Shown: piece after piece, positions 26,869 through 36,236 of the stretch
How positions within the stretch are numbered: position 1 is the first letter of the stretch
Layout: each line of letters opens with the position of its first letter
Assembly (NCBI RefSeq): GCF_018129685.1
Contig: NZ_JAFCLG010000006.1
Coordinates: forward strand, 269,236-333,235
Origin: Bradyrhizobium manausense
GTDB taxonomy: Bacteria > Pseudomonadota > Alphaproteobacteria > Rhizobiales > Xanthobacteraceae
DNA length: 64,000 bases
Direction: 5' to 3'
Made by a program: the position numbers and the translations under genes
The notes under the pieces: generated by a model
The model's input: the letters and a program-made list of their open reading frames with translations, nothing else
What the model was told of the DNA's origin: nothing
The model's database searches: none

Positions 26869-27663
26869 ATGCCCGAGACATCAGCATCACGCCCGGCCTC
26901 GACGATCCTCCTGCTCCGCGATGGCGCAAAGGAAGTGGAGATCTTCATGATGGTTCGCCATCACCAGATCGAGTTCAATTCGGGTGCGCTGGTGTTTCCG
27001 GGCGGCAGCGTCGATGCTGGCGATCAGGAGATCGTCAAGCGGTCCGACCTGTATTCCGGCGGCGAGGGCCTGAGTGAATCGGATCGCGGTTTTCGGATCG
27101 CCGCGATCCGCGAGACCTTCGAGGAGAGCGGCATTTTGCTGGCGCGTTCGAAGGGCTCGAACACGCCTGTTGATGCGAAGCGCGCCGGCGAGATCGCCGA
27201 TGCGCATCGCGTGGCGCTCAACGAGCACAAGATCAGCTTCCTGAGCATTCTGGCCGACAACGATCTCCTGCTCGCGCTCGATACGCTCGTGCCCTACGCA
27301 CACTGGATCACGCCGGAGGGCATGCCGAAGCGGTTCGATACCTGGTTCTTCCTGGCCGCCGCGCCGCCCGACCAGCTCGGCGCGCATGACGGACGGGAGT
27401 CAACCGACTCGATCTGGCTGTCCGCACGCGAGGCGGTGGAGGGCGGGGAGAGCGGCCGCTTCAAGCTGCCGTTTCCGACCACGCGCAATCTGATCCGGCT
27501 GGCGAAGCAACCGACGGTGAAATCGGCGCTCGACCATGCCAGGAGCCTGTCGATCGTCACGGTGGTGCCGGTCATGACGAAAACCGAAAGTGGCCGTCAG
27601 CTTCGCATTCCCCGCGAGGCCGGTTACGACGGCGAGGTGTTCGAGGTCGGCGCCGTCGGCTGA
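26869..27663 (+). CDS. NUDIX hydrolase (NUDT19-like)
   Basis: 264 residues. Start: ILLLRDGAKEVEIFMMVRHHQIEFNSGALVFPGGSVD. The NUDIX-box core is RETFEESGILLARS, with the glycine of VFPGGSVDAGDQ well upstream because of an inserted loop, as in NUDT19/NUDT7-like CoA diphosphatases. A late YAHWITPEGMPKRFDTWFFLA segment also fits that branch. It may cleave CoA or acyl-CoA, in keeping with the upstream CoA genes; this is inference. Only four bases separate it from the aldolase gene, so the two are co-transcribed. Confidence 0.8.
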   Translation: MPETSASRPASTILLLRDGAKEVEIFMMVRHHQIEFNSGALVFPGGSVDAGDQEIVKRSDLYSGGEGLSESDRGFRIAAIRETFEESGILLARSKGSNTPVDAKRAGEIADAHRVALNEHKISFLSILADNDLLLALDTLVPYAHWITPEGMPKRFDTWFFLAAAPPDQLGAHDGRESTDSIWLSAREAVEGGESGRFKLPFPTTRNLIRLAKQPTVKSALDHARSLSIVTVVPVMTKTESGRQLRIPREAGYDGEVFEVGAVG

Positions 27664-27743
27664 TATACTTCGACATTGAACGAAGTATCGGCACCTGCGG
27701 ACGCGCTAGGTTCCGTCCATCGCGGAAATGGACGGGATGGCCA

Positions 27744-28658
27744 ATGGACACCAGGCAGGACACCAACCTTGCCATCGAACTGACGCTGCTGGTCGCGCTC
27801 GCAACGCTCTGGGGCGGCTCCTACACCTTCATCAAGCTCGGCGTCGCCACGATCCCGCCCGTCACGCTGATCGCTGCGCGCACGACGGTCGCGGGCCTGT
27901 TGCTGCTCGCGATCATGCGGGCGAGGGGCATCAGGATGCCCACAGACGCTGCGACCTGGCGGCGCTTCGCGTTCCAGGCCGTGCTCAACAGCGTGATCCC
28001 CTGGACGCTGATCGCCTGGGGCGAGCGCCATGTCGATGCTGCGCTCGCCACCATCCTCAATTCGGCGGGCCCGATCTTCACCTTTCTGCTCACGGCAATC
28101 GTCACCCGCCATGAGGCGACGACCCCGCGAAAACTGTTTGGCGTGGTCGCCGGCATGGCCGGCATCCTGCTGATCGTCGGCGTCGATGCATTTCATGACA
28201 TCGGCAGCGGCCTCGTTGCGGAAGCCGCCATCGTCGCGGCCACCGTCTGCTACGCCTGCGCCGCGATCTTCGGCCGCAGCTTCAAGGGCCTCGATCCGAT
28301 GGCGCCGGCTGCCGGTTCGTTACTTGCAGGCGCTTCTGTGCTGATCCCAGCCTCGCTCGTCGTCGAGCGGCCCTGGACGCTGTCGCCTTCGCTGAGCTCC
28401 ATCCTGGCGCTGCTCGCGCTTGCGGTGTTCTCGACCGCGGCCGCCTTCGCGATCTACTTCCGCCTGATCCAGACCCTCGGCTCGGTCGGTACCACCGCCC
28501 AGGCTTATCTCCGCGTCCCCATCGGGGTCGCGATCAGCGTCGCCTGTCTTGGCGAAAGCCTGAGCCAGACCGCCTGGATCGGCCTTGCCTGCGTCGTCCT
28601 CGGGGTCGCCGCCATGGCGATCCCGGCCCGGTGGCCGGCCGTCGCTAAACCCTCATGA
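27744..28658 (+). CDS. DMT-superfamily (EamA) transporter
   Basis: 304 residues with ten hydrophobic spans in two EamA repeats. The first contains LWGGSYTFIKLGVATIPPVTLIAARTTVAG; the second contains ATVCYACAAIFGRSF and AFAIYFRLIQTLGSVGTTAQAYLRVPIGV. Both are typical of drug/metabolite exporters of the RhaT/YdcZ/EamA type. Cargo unknown. The start ATG at 27744 follows GGGATGG. The gene stands alone. Confidence 0.85.
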   Translation: MDTRQDTNLAIELTLLVALATLWGGSYTFIKLGVATIPPVTLIAARTTVAGLLLLAIMRARGIRMPTDAATWRRFAFQAVLNSVIPWTLIAWGERHVDAALATILNSAGPIFTFLLTAIVTRHEATTPRKLFGVVAGMAGILLIVGVDAFHDIGSGLVAEAAIVAATVCYACAAIFGRSFKGLDPMAPAAGSLLAGASVLIPASLVVERPWTLSPSLSSILALLALAVFSTAAAFAIYFRLIQTLGSVGTTAQAYLRVPIGVAISVACLGESLSQTAWIGLACVVLGVAAMAIPARWPAVAKPS

Positions 28659-28726
28659 AAACAGCCCTATAAGGCCGGCCGAGCCATGTTCCCCCCGAGG
28701 GGTGATACATCGTATATTAAGGGGAT

Positions 28727-31435
28727 ATGGAGTCCGGTTCCGCCCCAATGTCCGTCGAAACGCCACCGAAGCCGCCGTCGAAGCGATCGTTTTCGCTGTC
28801 GATCGGCCAGACGACGTTCGGCAGCTTTATCCTGGTCCTGGCGGTGATCATCGTCACCTCGGCCGCCAGCGTGATCGCGATCCGGCATATTGATGCCACC
28901 TTCGCCGAGCTTCAGCGGTTGCAAAGCGTCGGCGATCTCGCCGAGGACATCGATCGCCGCATGAACGATCTGCGGCTTGCCGCGCGTGACTTCGTCACCG
29001 ATCCCGGCGCCGGCATCCAGTTCAGGCAGGTCGGCGAGGCCGCCTCGACGCTGAGCGACATCCTCAAGAAAACCCGTATCGACCTTGCCCCCGAGCAGCA
29101 GGACATGATCGACGGCGTCTCCGAACGCCTGGCGACCTACCGCAGCGGGCTGGATAGGATCTCGACCCTGATCGATCGCCGCGCGCAGCTGCTGGCGGGC
29201 TTGCCGCCGCTTCGCGACCAGTTCGATGCGGCGGTCTCCGAAAGCGGTGACCGCGATCTCGCCGCGCGCCTGTCGGAGGCGCAGAGCCGGATCGCACTCG
29301 GGCTGCTCGCGCGCAATCCCTCCGCCGCAGAGCAGGCCGCGCAGGGCATGCGGGTGATGGAGATCGCGGATAGCAGATTGAAATCGGCCGTGAACAACTA
29401 CGCCGATGCCATCATTGCGGTCGCCGTCCGCGAACGACAGATCGCCGATATCGACCGCGAGGTGTTGGGCACCGAGGGCCGGCTGATTGGCCGGGTCACA
29501 GAATTGCTTCGCGACGTCAGCGACCGCCGCGGCCACGTGCTGTCGCGCGACTTTGCCCGCACGCTTGCCGAGGCACGCTGGCAGAGCATCGTGCTCGGCA
29601 GCATGGGCGTGCTGATCGGCATCCTTGCCGCAGGATTTGTGGTGAGGCGCACGGTGCGTCCGCTGGCCCAGATCGCGCGCTCCATTCGCGCTCTTGCGGC
29701 GGGTGAGAAGAAGACCTCGATCCCGTCGGCCGATCTCAACAACGAGATCGGCGATATCGCTCGCGCCGCAGAAGTCTTCCGCCGCGCGCTGGAGGAGGCC
29801 GATACGGCGCGGGAGGCGGCGGTGCGCGCGCTCACCGAGCAGCGGTTGGCCGAAGAGAGCTATCGCAAGCTGTTCGAGGGTTCGGTCGACGGCATCTACG
29901 TGACGACGCCGGCGGGCGATCTGCTCAATGCCAATCCGGCGCTTGCGCGGATGATGGGCTATGACAACCCGCAGCATCTGATCGACAGCATCAACGACAT
30001 CGCCCACACCATCTACGTCCATCCCGAGGCGCGCGAGGAATACCAGCGGCTGATGCACCGCGACGGTATTGTGCGCGAGTTCGAATACCAGGTGCGCCAG
30101 CGCAACGGCAACATCCTCTGGCTCTCGGACAGCGCCACCGGTGTGCGGGACGAGCACGGCACGATCGTCCGCTACGAGGGCACGCTGCGCGACATTACCG
30201 ACCAGAAGCGGGCGGAAGACGCCATCGCCGAAGGCCGGCGCCTGCTCCAGCAGGTCATTGACACCGTGCCCGCCGTGATCAACGTGAAGGATCGCGACCT
30301 CCGTTACGTGCTGATGAACCGCTACATGGCCGGCATCTTCGGCATCGAGCCCGACGATGCGATTGGCCGCACGACAGCCGATCTGATGTCGCGCTATGGC
30401 GCGGCCAAGACCGACGAGAACGACAAGAATGTGCTGAGGCTTCGCAAGGGGCTCGGATTTTACGAGGAGGAGTACAAGGACTCCTCCGGCAACATGCGGC
30501 AATGGCTGGTCAACAAGCTGCCGCTGCTCGATGCCGAGGGCGAGATCGAGCGGATCGTCACCGTCGCGCTCGACATTGGTGAGCGCAAACGCGGCGAGCA
30601 GGAGATGCGGAAGGCCAAGGATGCCGCCGAGACCGCGCTGCGCAATCTGCGCGAGACGCAGGCCTCGCTGATCGAGGCGGAGAAGCTCGCCGCGCTCGGC
30701 CGCCTCGTCGCCGGCGTCGCGCACGAGGTCAACAATCCGGTCGGCATCAGCCTGACGGTCGCCTCGGCGCTGGAACGCAAGACGGCGATGTTCAGCGCCG
30801 AGGTCGAACGCGGCGAGCTTCGCCGCTCGACGCTCAACGACTATCTGAGCACCAGCCGCGATGCGTCCTCGCAACTCGTCTCCAACCTCAACCGCGCAGC
30901 AGAGCTGATCCAGTCGTTCAAGCAGGTCGCGGCCGATCGCAACTATTCCGACCAGCGCACCTTCGATCTCGCCGACCTCACCGAGCAGGTGGTGATGAGC
31001 CTGCGCCCGGGGCTGCGCAAGCAGAACCTGACGCTCAACGTCGAGTGCCAGCCCAATCTGACCATGAACAGCTATCCCGGTCCGTACGGCCAGGTGCTGA
31101 CCAATCTGTTTCTGAATTCGGTGGCGCACGCTTTCCCGGACGGACGTCCGGGGACCATCGACATCCAGGTGCGCGAATCCGGCAAGGACAATGTCGAGGT
31201 CATCGTCTCCGACAATGGCTGCGGCATGAGCCTCGACGTACGCCGCCGCGCCTTCGATCCTTTTTTCACGACGCGGCGCGATCAGGGTGGCACCGGCCTC
31301 GGACTGCACATTGTCTACAGCATTGTCACCAACCGGCTCGGCGGGCGGCTCGACCTCGATTCCGAGCCGGGCGGCGGCACGCGCATCCAGATGATCCTGC
31401 CGCGCACAGCGCCGCTGGAGCAGGCTGCCGAATAG
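28727..31435 (+). CDS. membrane PAS-domain sensor histidine kinase
   Basis: 902 residues. A transmembrane helix near 30-50, a long periplasmic helical region, a second helix near 290-305, then HAMP. Two PAS domains follow (about 375-490 and 515-630), each with a PAC end (YEGTLRDITDQKRAE; VTVALDIGERKRGE). The dimerisation motif LGRLVAGVAHEVNNPVG carries the phospho-acceptor His near 666. The ATPase domain has QVLTNLFLNSVAHAF, DNGCGM and GGTGLGLHIVYSIV. No response regulator is adjacent, so its partner lies elsewhere. AAGGGGAT precedes the ATG. Confidence 0.9.
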   Translation: MESGSAPMSVETPPKPPSKRSFSLSIGQTTFGSFILVLAVIIVTSAASVIAIRHIDATFAELQRLQSVGDLAEDIDRRMNDLRLAARDFVTDPGAGIQFRQVGEAASTLSDILKKTRIDLAPEQQDMIDGVSERLATYRSGLDRISTLIDRRAQLLAGLPPLRDQFDAAVSESGDRDLAARLSEAQSRIALGLLARNPSAAEQAAQGMRVMEIADSRLKSAVNNYADAIIAVAVRERQIADIDREVLGTEGRLIGRVTELLRDVSDRRGHVLSRDFARTLAEARWQSIVLGSMGVLIGILAAGFVVRRTVRPLAQIARSIRALAAGEKKTSIPSADLNNEIGDIARAAEVFRRALEEADTAREAAVRALTEQRLAEESYRKLFEGSVDGIYVTTPAGDLLNANPALARMMGYDNPQHLIDSINDIAHTIYVHPEAREEYQRLMHRDGIVREFEYQVRQRNGNILWLSDSATGVRDEHGTIVRYEGTLRDITDQKRAEDAIAEGRRLLQQVIDTVPAVINVKDRDLRYVLMNRYMAGIFGIEPDDAIGRTTADLMSRYGAAKTDENDKNVLRLRKGLGFYEEEYKDSSGNMRQWLVNKLPLLDAEGEIERIVTVALDIGERKRGEQEMRKAKDAAETALRNLRETQASLIEAEKLAALGRLVAGVAHEVNNPVGISLTVASALERKTAMFSAEVERGELRRSTLNDYLSTSRDASSQLVSNLNRAAELIQSFKQVAADRNYSDQRTFDLADLTEQVVMSLRPGLRKQNLTLNVECQPNLTMNSYPGPYGQVLTNLFLNSVAHAFPDGRPGTIDIQVRESGKDNVEVIVSDNGCGMSLDVRRRAFDPFFTTRRDQGGTGLGLHIVYSIVTNRLGGRLDLDSEPGGGTRIQMILPRTAPLEQAAE

Positions 31436-31442
31436 CTCGGTG

Positions 31443-31796
31443 CTAGTCGGCCTCTGCGAGTTTGTGCAGGGTCGCGCCGAAAATCAGGCTGGCCTTGCCG
31501 ACCAGCGCCGTGCCGGTCATCTCCGCGCGGGTGTCCGTGTAGGTTCCACTGACGCCGATGCCGACCGGGGCGGGGCCGCCGAACAGCGGATTGTCATCCC
31601 CCCGCGGCGAGGTGTGCCGTTGCACCAGCACTTCACCCTTGAACGTGTGGTCGTCTTTCACCACGTAGCTGCCGGTGTAATAGAGGTAGGCATCGCCGCC
31701 AAGGATCTTGCCGTCGCGAAAAAGAATCACGCCGCTGCCCTTGCCAACTCGACCATCGAGCAGGCTCACGTGAATTGAATAGAGGCCGTTCTTCAT
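31443..31796 (-). CDS. GrlR-family negative-regulator-like protein
   Basis: 117 residues from the ATG at 31796. It matches the lipocalin-like GrlR fold: MKNGLYSIHVSLLDGRVGKG, GVILFRDGKILGGDAYLYYTGSY, NPLFGGPAPVGIGVSGTYTDTRAEMTGTALVGKASLIFGATLHKL. In enteric pathogens GrlR binds the activator GrlA and represses type III secretion; in rhizobia related proteins occur without that system and have unknown partners. No GrlA homologue or type III genes are in the window. It is convergent with the kinase gene, seven bases apart. Confidence 0.75.
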   Translation of the reverse strand: MKNGLYSIHVSLLDGRVGKGSGVILFRDGKILGGDAYLYYTGSYVVKDDHTFKGEVLVQRHTSPRGDDNPLFGGPAPVGIGVSGTYTDTRAEMTGTALVGKASLIFGATLHKLAEAD

Positions 31797-32056
31797 AACG
31801 TCCCGTTGGCCGGCCGCCATCGCCCAATGGCGCAACCGGTGAAGCTTTTATGCCAAAGCTCAATCCCTCGCGCAACGCAGCAGTTTCGCCTGTAGCGGTG
31901 TCCCACCGGCACGCGAACCGTAATAGTCCCGGCTTGCGCGTGACGCAGACATGACGGTCTCATCATGCAGCGAGGCCAGTCGTTGCGAATCGGAGTTGGC
32001 CCGCGAAATGCATAATCATTGTTGCACTGGCCGCGGGGTGCTGGAGCAAGACAAAC

Positions 32057-32554
32057 GTGAGCAACTGGATCGATTCCGGCGGCGATGAGCCGCGTCTGTA
32101 CAGTGTGCGTCCCACGATTTACGATAAACAGCGACGGCGGTTCGGCTGTCTCCTACGGTGGCGAAGCGCGGCAGGCCTTTCTTGCGCGCTGGCGCTGTTC
32201 GCGCTCGTTGCCCCATATGGGCACGCACGCGACCGCGGTCAGTTCGTCAACACCAGTGCCGAGCTGAAGGCCTGGTTCGACGGCTTGCGCAGCGGCAAGG
32301 GGCCATGCTGCTCAGACGCCGATGGCTCAGCGATCTCGGACTCCGACTGGGAGAGCAAGGACGGGCACTATCGTGTCCGGATCCCGCGCCTCGGCTACGT
32401 CATCGATGGCAGAGAGCAGGAGCTCGTCTGGGTCGAGGTGCCGGAGGAGGCCGTGATCTCGGAGCCCAACCGGGTCGGACGTACCATGGTATGGCCGATG
32501 TACGGCTACATGGGCGTCACGATCCGCTGCTTCATGCCCGGCAGCATGACCTAG
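32057..32554 (+). CDS. secreted hypothetical protein with GKGPCCSDADG motif
   Basis: 165 residues. A polar start of about 35 residues precedes a hydrophobic segment (AAGLSCALALFALVAPYGHA), probably an internal signal peptide or anchor. A true start a little further in is possible. The mature part begins RDRGQFVNTSAELKAWFDGLRSGKGPCCSDADG, then WESKDGHYRVRIP and VWVEVPEEAVISEPNRVGRTMVW. This family is frequent in Bradyrhizobium-type genomes. Function unknown. Confidence 0.65.
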   Translation: MSNWIDSGGDEPRLYSVRPTIYDKQRRRFGCLLRWRSAAGLSCALALFALVAPYGHARDRGQFVNTSAELKAWFDGLRSGKGPCCSDADGSAISDSDWESKDGHYRVRIPRLGYVIDGREQELVWVEVPEEAVISEPNRVGRTMVWPMYGYMGVTIRCFMPGSMT

Positions 32555-32574
32555 GCGGAAAGCGGCCTGCGACC

Positions 32575-32961
32575 TCAGGTGTATTTTTTGTCGCGCTCGA
32601 GCAGTTCGACGGAGATGCCCTCGGGGCCGCGGATGAAGCAGATGCGCACCCCGGGCCGGATCGTGGTCGGTTCGCGCGTGAACACCACGCCCTTGGCCTT
32701 GATCTCGGCCGCCACGGCGTCGATGTCCTTGACCGTGAGCCCGAAATGGTCGAGGCCTTGATGGGGATGCGGCGGCGGAGGGCTGACAGGGCTGTCGCCT
32801 TTGAGCGGCGCGATGAATATCCTCGCGCCGCCCAAATTCACATCGATGCGTCCTGGTGCGCGCACGATCTCGCCACCGAGGACGTCGCGCAGCCAGCCCG
32901 CAGTCGCTTCCGGATCAGGGCTGCGCAGATGGATGTGATCCCAGGTGACGACGACTGGCAT
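32575..32961 (-). CDS. VOC (glyoxalase/bleomycin-resistance) family protein
   Basis: 128 residues. One vicinal-oxygen-chelate module pair: VVVTWDHIHLRSPDPEATAGWLRDVLGGE, then GLDHFGLTVKDIDAVAAEIKAKGVVFTREP and GVRICFIRGPEGISVELLERD. Metal ligands are the His of DHIHL, the His of LDHFG and the Glu of SVELLE. Substrate unknown. The ATG is preceded by GGGAGGAAT. Confidence 0.85.
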   Translation of the reverse strand: MPVVVTWDHIHLRSPDPEATAGWLRDVLGGEIVRAPGRIDVNLGGARIFIAPLKGDSPVSPPPPHPHQGLDHFGLTVKDIDAVAAEIKAKGVVFTREPTTIRPGVRICFIRGPEGISVELLERDKKYT

Positions 32962-33109
32962 TTCGATTCCTCCCGATGGTCCTTGCGATGTTGCAGCGCA
33001 TGTTAGCGATCCCCGTCGACGATCGCTACCATTGCTCCCAGCTGAGATTTTGCGGTCGCGGGAACCTTGGTGAGGCTCGCGGATTGAAGGAAGAGCGGGT
33101 AACGCACCT

Positions 33110-33667
33110 ATGAGATCAGGGCTACGCCGGATTGGACATGGACGTTTCGTCGGGAACGGTGAGGAACGGCAACGGGTCCAGCCGGCAGCGAGGGTTTGGC
33201 TCAAGCCAAGCGTGTTGTGGCTGCTGGCCGCGGGCACGGTCGGTGCCGCTCTCTGGTTGCTGATGCCGTCTTCCGAAGGCAACCTCGCGCAAAACCAGCC
33301 TGTGAAAGTGGCGCTGGCAAGTGTCGATCCGGCTCCCATGGTGTCAGCCTCATATTTTCCCCCGGGTGAAGCCGCCGGCCTCGACCGGATGAAGATTTCG
33401 TCACAGACTTGGCGTCGCGGCGGGCTCGGCTCGAAGGCGCTGGTGACCTTTACCGTGCGAAATGACAATGACTATGCCGTAAAAGATGTCGAGATCGTCT
33501 GCGCCTTCACGCGGCGCAACGGGAGCCACCTCACTGACCGCAGCCGGGTGATATCCGACATGGTCGGCATCAAGAGCCGCAAGACGTTTGCACGTATCCC
33601 CATCGGTTTCGTCAATGTAAACGCCGAGCAAGCGAAGTGTTCGCTGGTCACGGCGCGGCGCGCCTAA
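33110..33667 (+). CDS. membrane-anchored hypothetical protein
   Basis: 185 residues. A basic cytoplasmic N-terminus (35 residues) and one transmembrane helix (VLWLLAAGTVGAALWLLM) lead to a periplasmic beta-rich domain: LGSKALVTFTVRNDNDYAVKDVEIVCAFTRRNGS, then KTFARIPIGFVNVNAEQAKCSLV. The latter resembles an Ig-like or FxLYD-type domain, and two Cys may pair. Function unknown; no operon partner. Confidence 0.55.
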   Translation: MRSGLRRIGHGRFVGNGEERQRVQPAARVWLKPSVLWLLAAGTVGAALWLLMPSSEGNLAQNQPVKVALASVDPAPMVSASYFPPGEAAGLDRMKISSQTWRRGGLGSKALVTFTVRNDNDYAVKDVEIVCAFTRRNGSHLTDRSRVISDMVGIKSRKTFARIPIGFVNVNAEQAKCSLVTARRA

Positions 33668-33840
33668 AGGGCCACACATTGCGCTAGCGGAAAAGTTACC
33701 GTTCTTGTCCCTTGCTTGCCCCTTGGCCAAAATTCTTGGCGTCGCCAGTTGAACCAAAGGCTGGGCGTAGGAACCAATTAAAGGATCGCCGGTTAAGGCG
33801 AGGTGCCCACGCGGGGATGCGGGGGGCGGAGCGCAAGTGA

Positions 33841-34362
33841 ATGCCCATCTTTCGGTATTTCATGTTCGTCGGTGGAGCGTTGCTCGCACTGTTGTTTGCG
33901 GCGGATTTCGTCTGGCCGGCAACGCCGGTTGCGCAGACCGTTGGGGTGGCAAGCTACGACCAGCCACTGATCCGCATCCGGTCCGATCGCCATCTGCCTG
34001 ATCGGATTGTGCTGGATACCAGCCAGCCGACGATTGCAGCCCCCGTGACGAAGACGGCTGCCGTCGCGGCTCCCCAGCCGGCGATGCAAGCTGACGCGCT
34101 GGCTGACATGTCTGCCAAGCCGCGGGTGCGCGAGACGTTCGCCCAGTTTACGCCGAAGGCCGACGCGGCCGCGGCCAGGAAGGCCGAAGCCAAGCCGCAG
34201 GCTCCGTCCGAGGTTGCTCAGGCTCAGCCGCAGCAGCAGGTCCAGGCTCCCGCTCAACCGAAGCGCAAGGTCGCCCGGGCGCATCCGGCACCGCAGCATG
34301 CCCAGCCGATGATGCTGGTGGCACAGCAGCCGCATTTCGGCCTGTTCAACACCACCTGGTGA
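33841..34362 (+). CDS. membrane-anchored Ala/Pro/Gln-rich protein
   Basis: 173 residues. An N-terminal helix (YFMFVGGALLALLFAADFVW) anchors a low-complexity periplasmic part rich in Ala, Pro, Gln and Lys (PSEVAQAQPQQQVQAPAQPK). It ends MMLVAQQPHFGLFNTTW. No domain recognised. It is the last chromosomal gene before the tRNA-Arg attachment site. Confidence 0.55.
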   Translation: MPIFRYFMFVGGALLALLFAADFVWPATPVAQTVGVASYDQPLIRIRSDRHLPDRIVLDTSQPTIAAPVTKTAAVAAPQPAMQADALADMSAKPRVRETFAQFTPKADAAAARKAEAKPQAPSEVAQAQPQQQVQAPAQPKRKVARAHPAPQHAQPMMLVAQQPHFGLFNTTW

Positions 34363-34512
34363 TAGGGCTCTTGACCCGTCTCGAAATGAGGCGGGAAGGG
34401 CTTTTTATTGTCTGGCCTCTCTGCTAATTCGACCCGATCCGAACGTCGTCAATGTGCTGGCTTGCCAGCGTACGGTCGAGGCCGTTCGGTTTGTGGCCCA
34501 TACCCGGGGCAG

Positions 34513-34589
34513 GCGCTCGTAGCTCAGCTGGATAGAGCATCGGATTTCGATTCCGAGGGTCGGAGGTTCGAATCCTTCCGAGCGCGCCA
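34513..34589 (+). tRNA. tRNA-Arg (anticodon UCG)
   Basis: A full 77-base cloverleaf with encoded CCA. Acceptor stem GCGCTCG pairs with CGAGCGC, discriminator base G. The D arm is GCTC...GAGC. The anticodon stem TCGGA/TCCGA encloses TTTCGAT, giving anticodon TCG for CGA codons. The T arm is GGAGG TTCGAAT CCTTC. The integrase gene of the neighbouring element enters it from the 3-prime side on the opposite strand, marking it as the integration target. Confidence 0.95.
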
Positions 34590-36236
34590 CTTGCGTACAA
34601 AACTGCGAACGCCGGGATTCGCGTTTTGGCCGCCGGCAATAGCCTGCTCCAGCGTGGCCCTGTCACCCACGATCCGAATGGCTCGGTCGTCAACCTCTAC
34701 CCGCTCCACCACCGACCTGATGTAGGCCTTCCGGAAGGGGATTGGCCCCGAGGCAATATTTTCGCGCATAAGGCTGCCGAAGCGCTCAATTGCCCGGGCA
34801 TCGATGGCATGGGCCCTTGGGCGCGTCTTAATGCGCTCCAGGGCATCTTTCGCCCGGTCGCGCTCGACCTTGAGGGCCGCGATACGGTCCTTCAGGATGT
34901 CATCCATCTCGGTCAGGCCGTTCTCCACCATCGCGTAGAGGCGCTTCAGCTTGTCTTCAGCGGCAGTTTGTTCTGACCGGAGGGTGGAGACACGCTGATC
35001 AACCTCGGCTGCCTGCTCCGACCTGCGCTCGGCAAGCTTGCCGAGGATGGTCTTCAGCCGCTCCGGCTGGAACAGCCGTTCGGCGAGATTCTCGACGACA
35101 ATGGTGTCCAGCTTGTCCATCGGGACGGAGCGCCCTTTGCAGCCGGTCTTGCCCTGCCGTGCACAGGTTGAGCAAGTGTAATATTTGTGGACCTTTCCGG
35201 TTGACGACGTCCCCGTCCGCAGCGTCATAGCTCCGTCGCATCCAGCGCAGGTAGCGATGCCGGTTAGCAGGATGGGTCCCGTCACGACGCGGGGCGAGGT
35301 CACCCTGGGATCCCGCGTCTTGAGAGCTGCGGCCACAGTCTCGAATTCCGCGCTCGGAATAATCACCGGCACCTCGACTGTGACGTGCTCATGCGCGGGC
35401 TTCTGCTTCAGCGTCCTAGAGTCGCGCTTGTTGAAGACCCACTGGCCCATGTAGATCGGATTGGACAAGATGCCGTGGACGGTGGCCACGCCGAAACGAG
35501 CACCGCGGCGGGTGCGGTAGCCGCGCTCGTTGAGCCAGGACGTCAGCTTTTTCACGCCCAGAGGCCCCGACGTACCGTCGCCCTGCCGATAGAGGCGGAA
35601 GATCAGTTTGACCGTTTCGGCTTCGACTGCATCGATGGCCAGCTTCTTTTTGATGCGCGCGCCACGCTTTTCGACCTCGACGCTTTTGTAGCCGAGAGGG
35701 ATGGGTGAGCCATTGTAGAATCCCTGGCGAGCGTTCTCAATGAGGGCTTTGCGGACGTGTTTGCCATTTTCGCGCGACTGGTATTCGTCAAAAAGTCCGA
35801 TGATTTGTCGCATCATGACTTGCGCGGGATCGTCGCCCAGCTCTTGCGTAATGGAGACCAGCCGCACGCCCGCCTTGGCGAGCTTGCGGATATACATCTC
35901 CATGGTGAAACCGTCGCGAAAAAAGCGGCTGAATGCGTAAACGACGATGACATCGTAGGGATGGTCGTCATCGCATGCTCGCTCAATCATCTTCTGAAAT
36001 TCCGGGCGATTGTCGTCGGTCGCCGTCGCGCCCTGCTCGACGAACTCCCCCGCCAACTCCCACCCCTTCCGCTCACAATAGGCCTGAACGGCCCGCATCT
36101 GCGACGGAATGGTTAATTCGACTTCGACCTGTCGTGAAGTTGAGGCTCTGTAATACCCACAGGCCCGCTGGGCCGCGCTTTCACCGGTGACGCTTGCGGA
36201 GGAAGTCTTGGATCGACGTACGCGGGACTTTGTCAT
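34524..36236 (-). CDS. large serine recombinase (integrase) of the mobile element
   Basis: 570 residues from the ATG at 36236, preceded by AAAGGTG. The N-terminal resolvase domain (about 25-170) has the catalytic Ser32 in GYYRASTSRQ and RFFRDGFTMEMYI. The recombinase domain (about 190-290) has GSPIPLGYKSV and GVATVHGILSNPIYMG. A zinc ribbon follows (CAGCDGAM, CSTCARQGKTGC), then a coiled coil (about 390-470). The final 21 residues (WRARKDSNLRPSESKSDALSS) are read from the antisense strand of tRNA-Arg, so the true C-terminus depends on the integration state. Confidence 0.92.
   Translation of the reverse strand: MTKSRVRRSKTSSASVTGESAAQRACGYYRASTSRQVEVELTIPSQMRAVQAYCERKGWELAGEFVEQGATATDDNRPEFQKMIERACDDDHPYDVIVVYAFSRFFRDGFTMEMYIRKLAKAGVRLVSITQELGDDPAQVMMRQIIGLFDEYQSRENGKHVRKALIENARQGFYNGSPIPLGYKSVEVEKRGARIKKKLAIDAVEAETVKLIFRLYRQGDGTSGPLGVKKLTSWLNERGYRTRRGARFGVATVHGILSNPIYMGQWVFNKRDSRTLKQKPAHEHVTVEVPVIIPSAEFETVAAALKTRDPRVTSPRVVTGPILLTGIATCAGCDGAMTLRTGTSSTGKVHKYYTCSTCARQGKTGCKGRSVPMDKLDTIVVENLAERLFQPERLKTILGKLAERRSEQAAEVDQRVSTLRSEQTAAEDKLKRLYAMVENGLTEMDDILKDRIAALKVERDRAKDALERIKTRPRAHAIDARAIERFGSLMRENIASGPIPFRKAYIRSVVERVEVDDRAIRIVGDRATLEQAIAGGQNANPGVRSFVRKWRARKDSNLRPSESKSDALSS

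Noticed and set aside
28667..31309. Very long open frame (880 codons) opposite the histidine kinase gene
   Set aside because: A shadow caused by GC-rich codon bias; its translation is Arg/His/Gly-rich without domains, while the plus strand encodes a complete kinase. The same applies to long antisense frames opposite the IOR, pccB and hydrolase genes.
34364..34407. Possible terminator before tRNA-Arg (CCCGTCTC/GAGGCGGG)
   Set aside because: The T run begins several bases after the stem and one pair is G-T; too weak to list as a feature.
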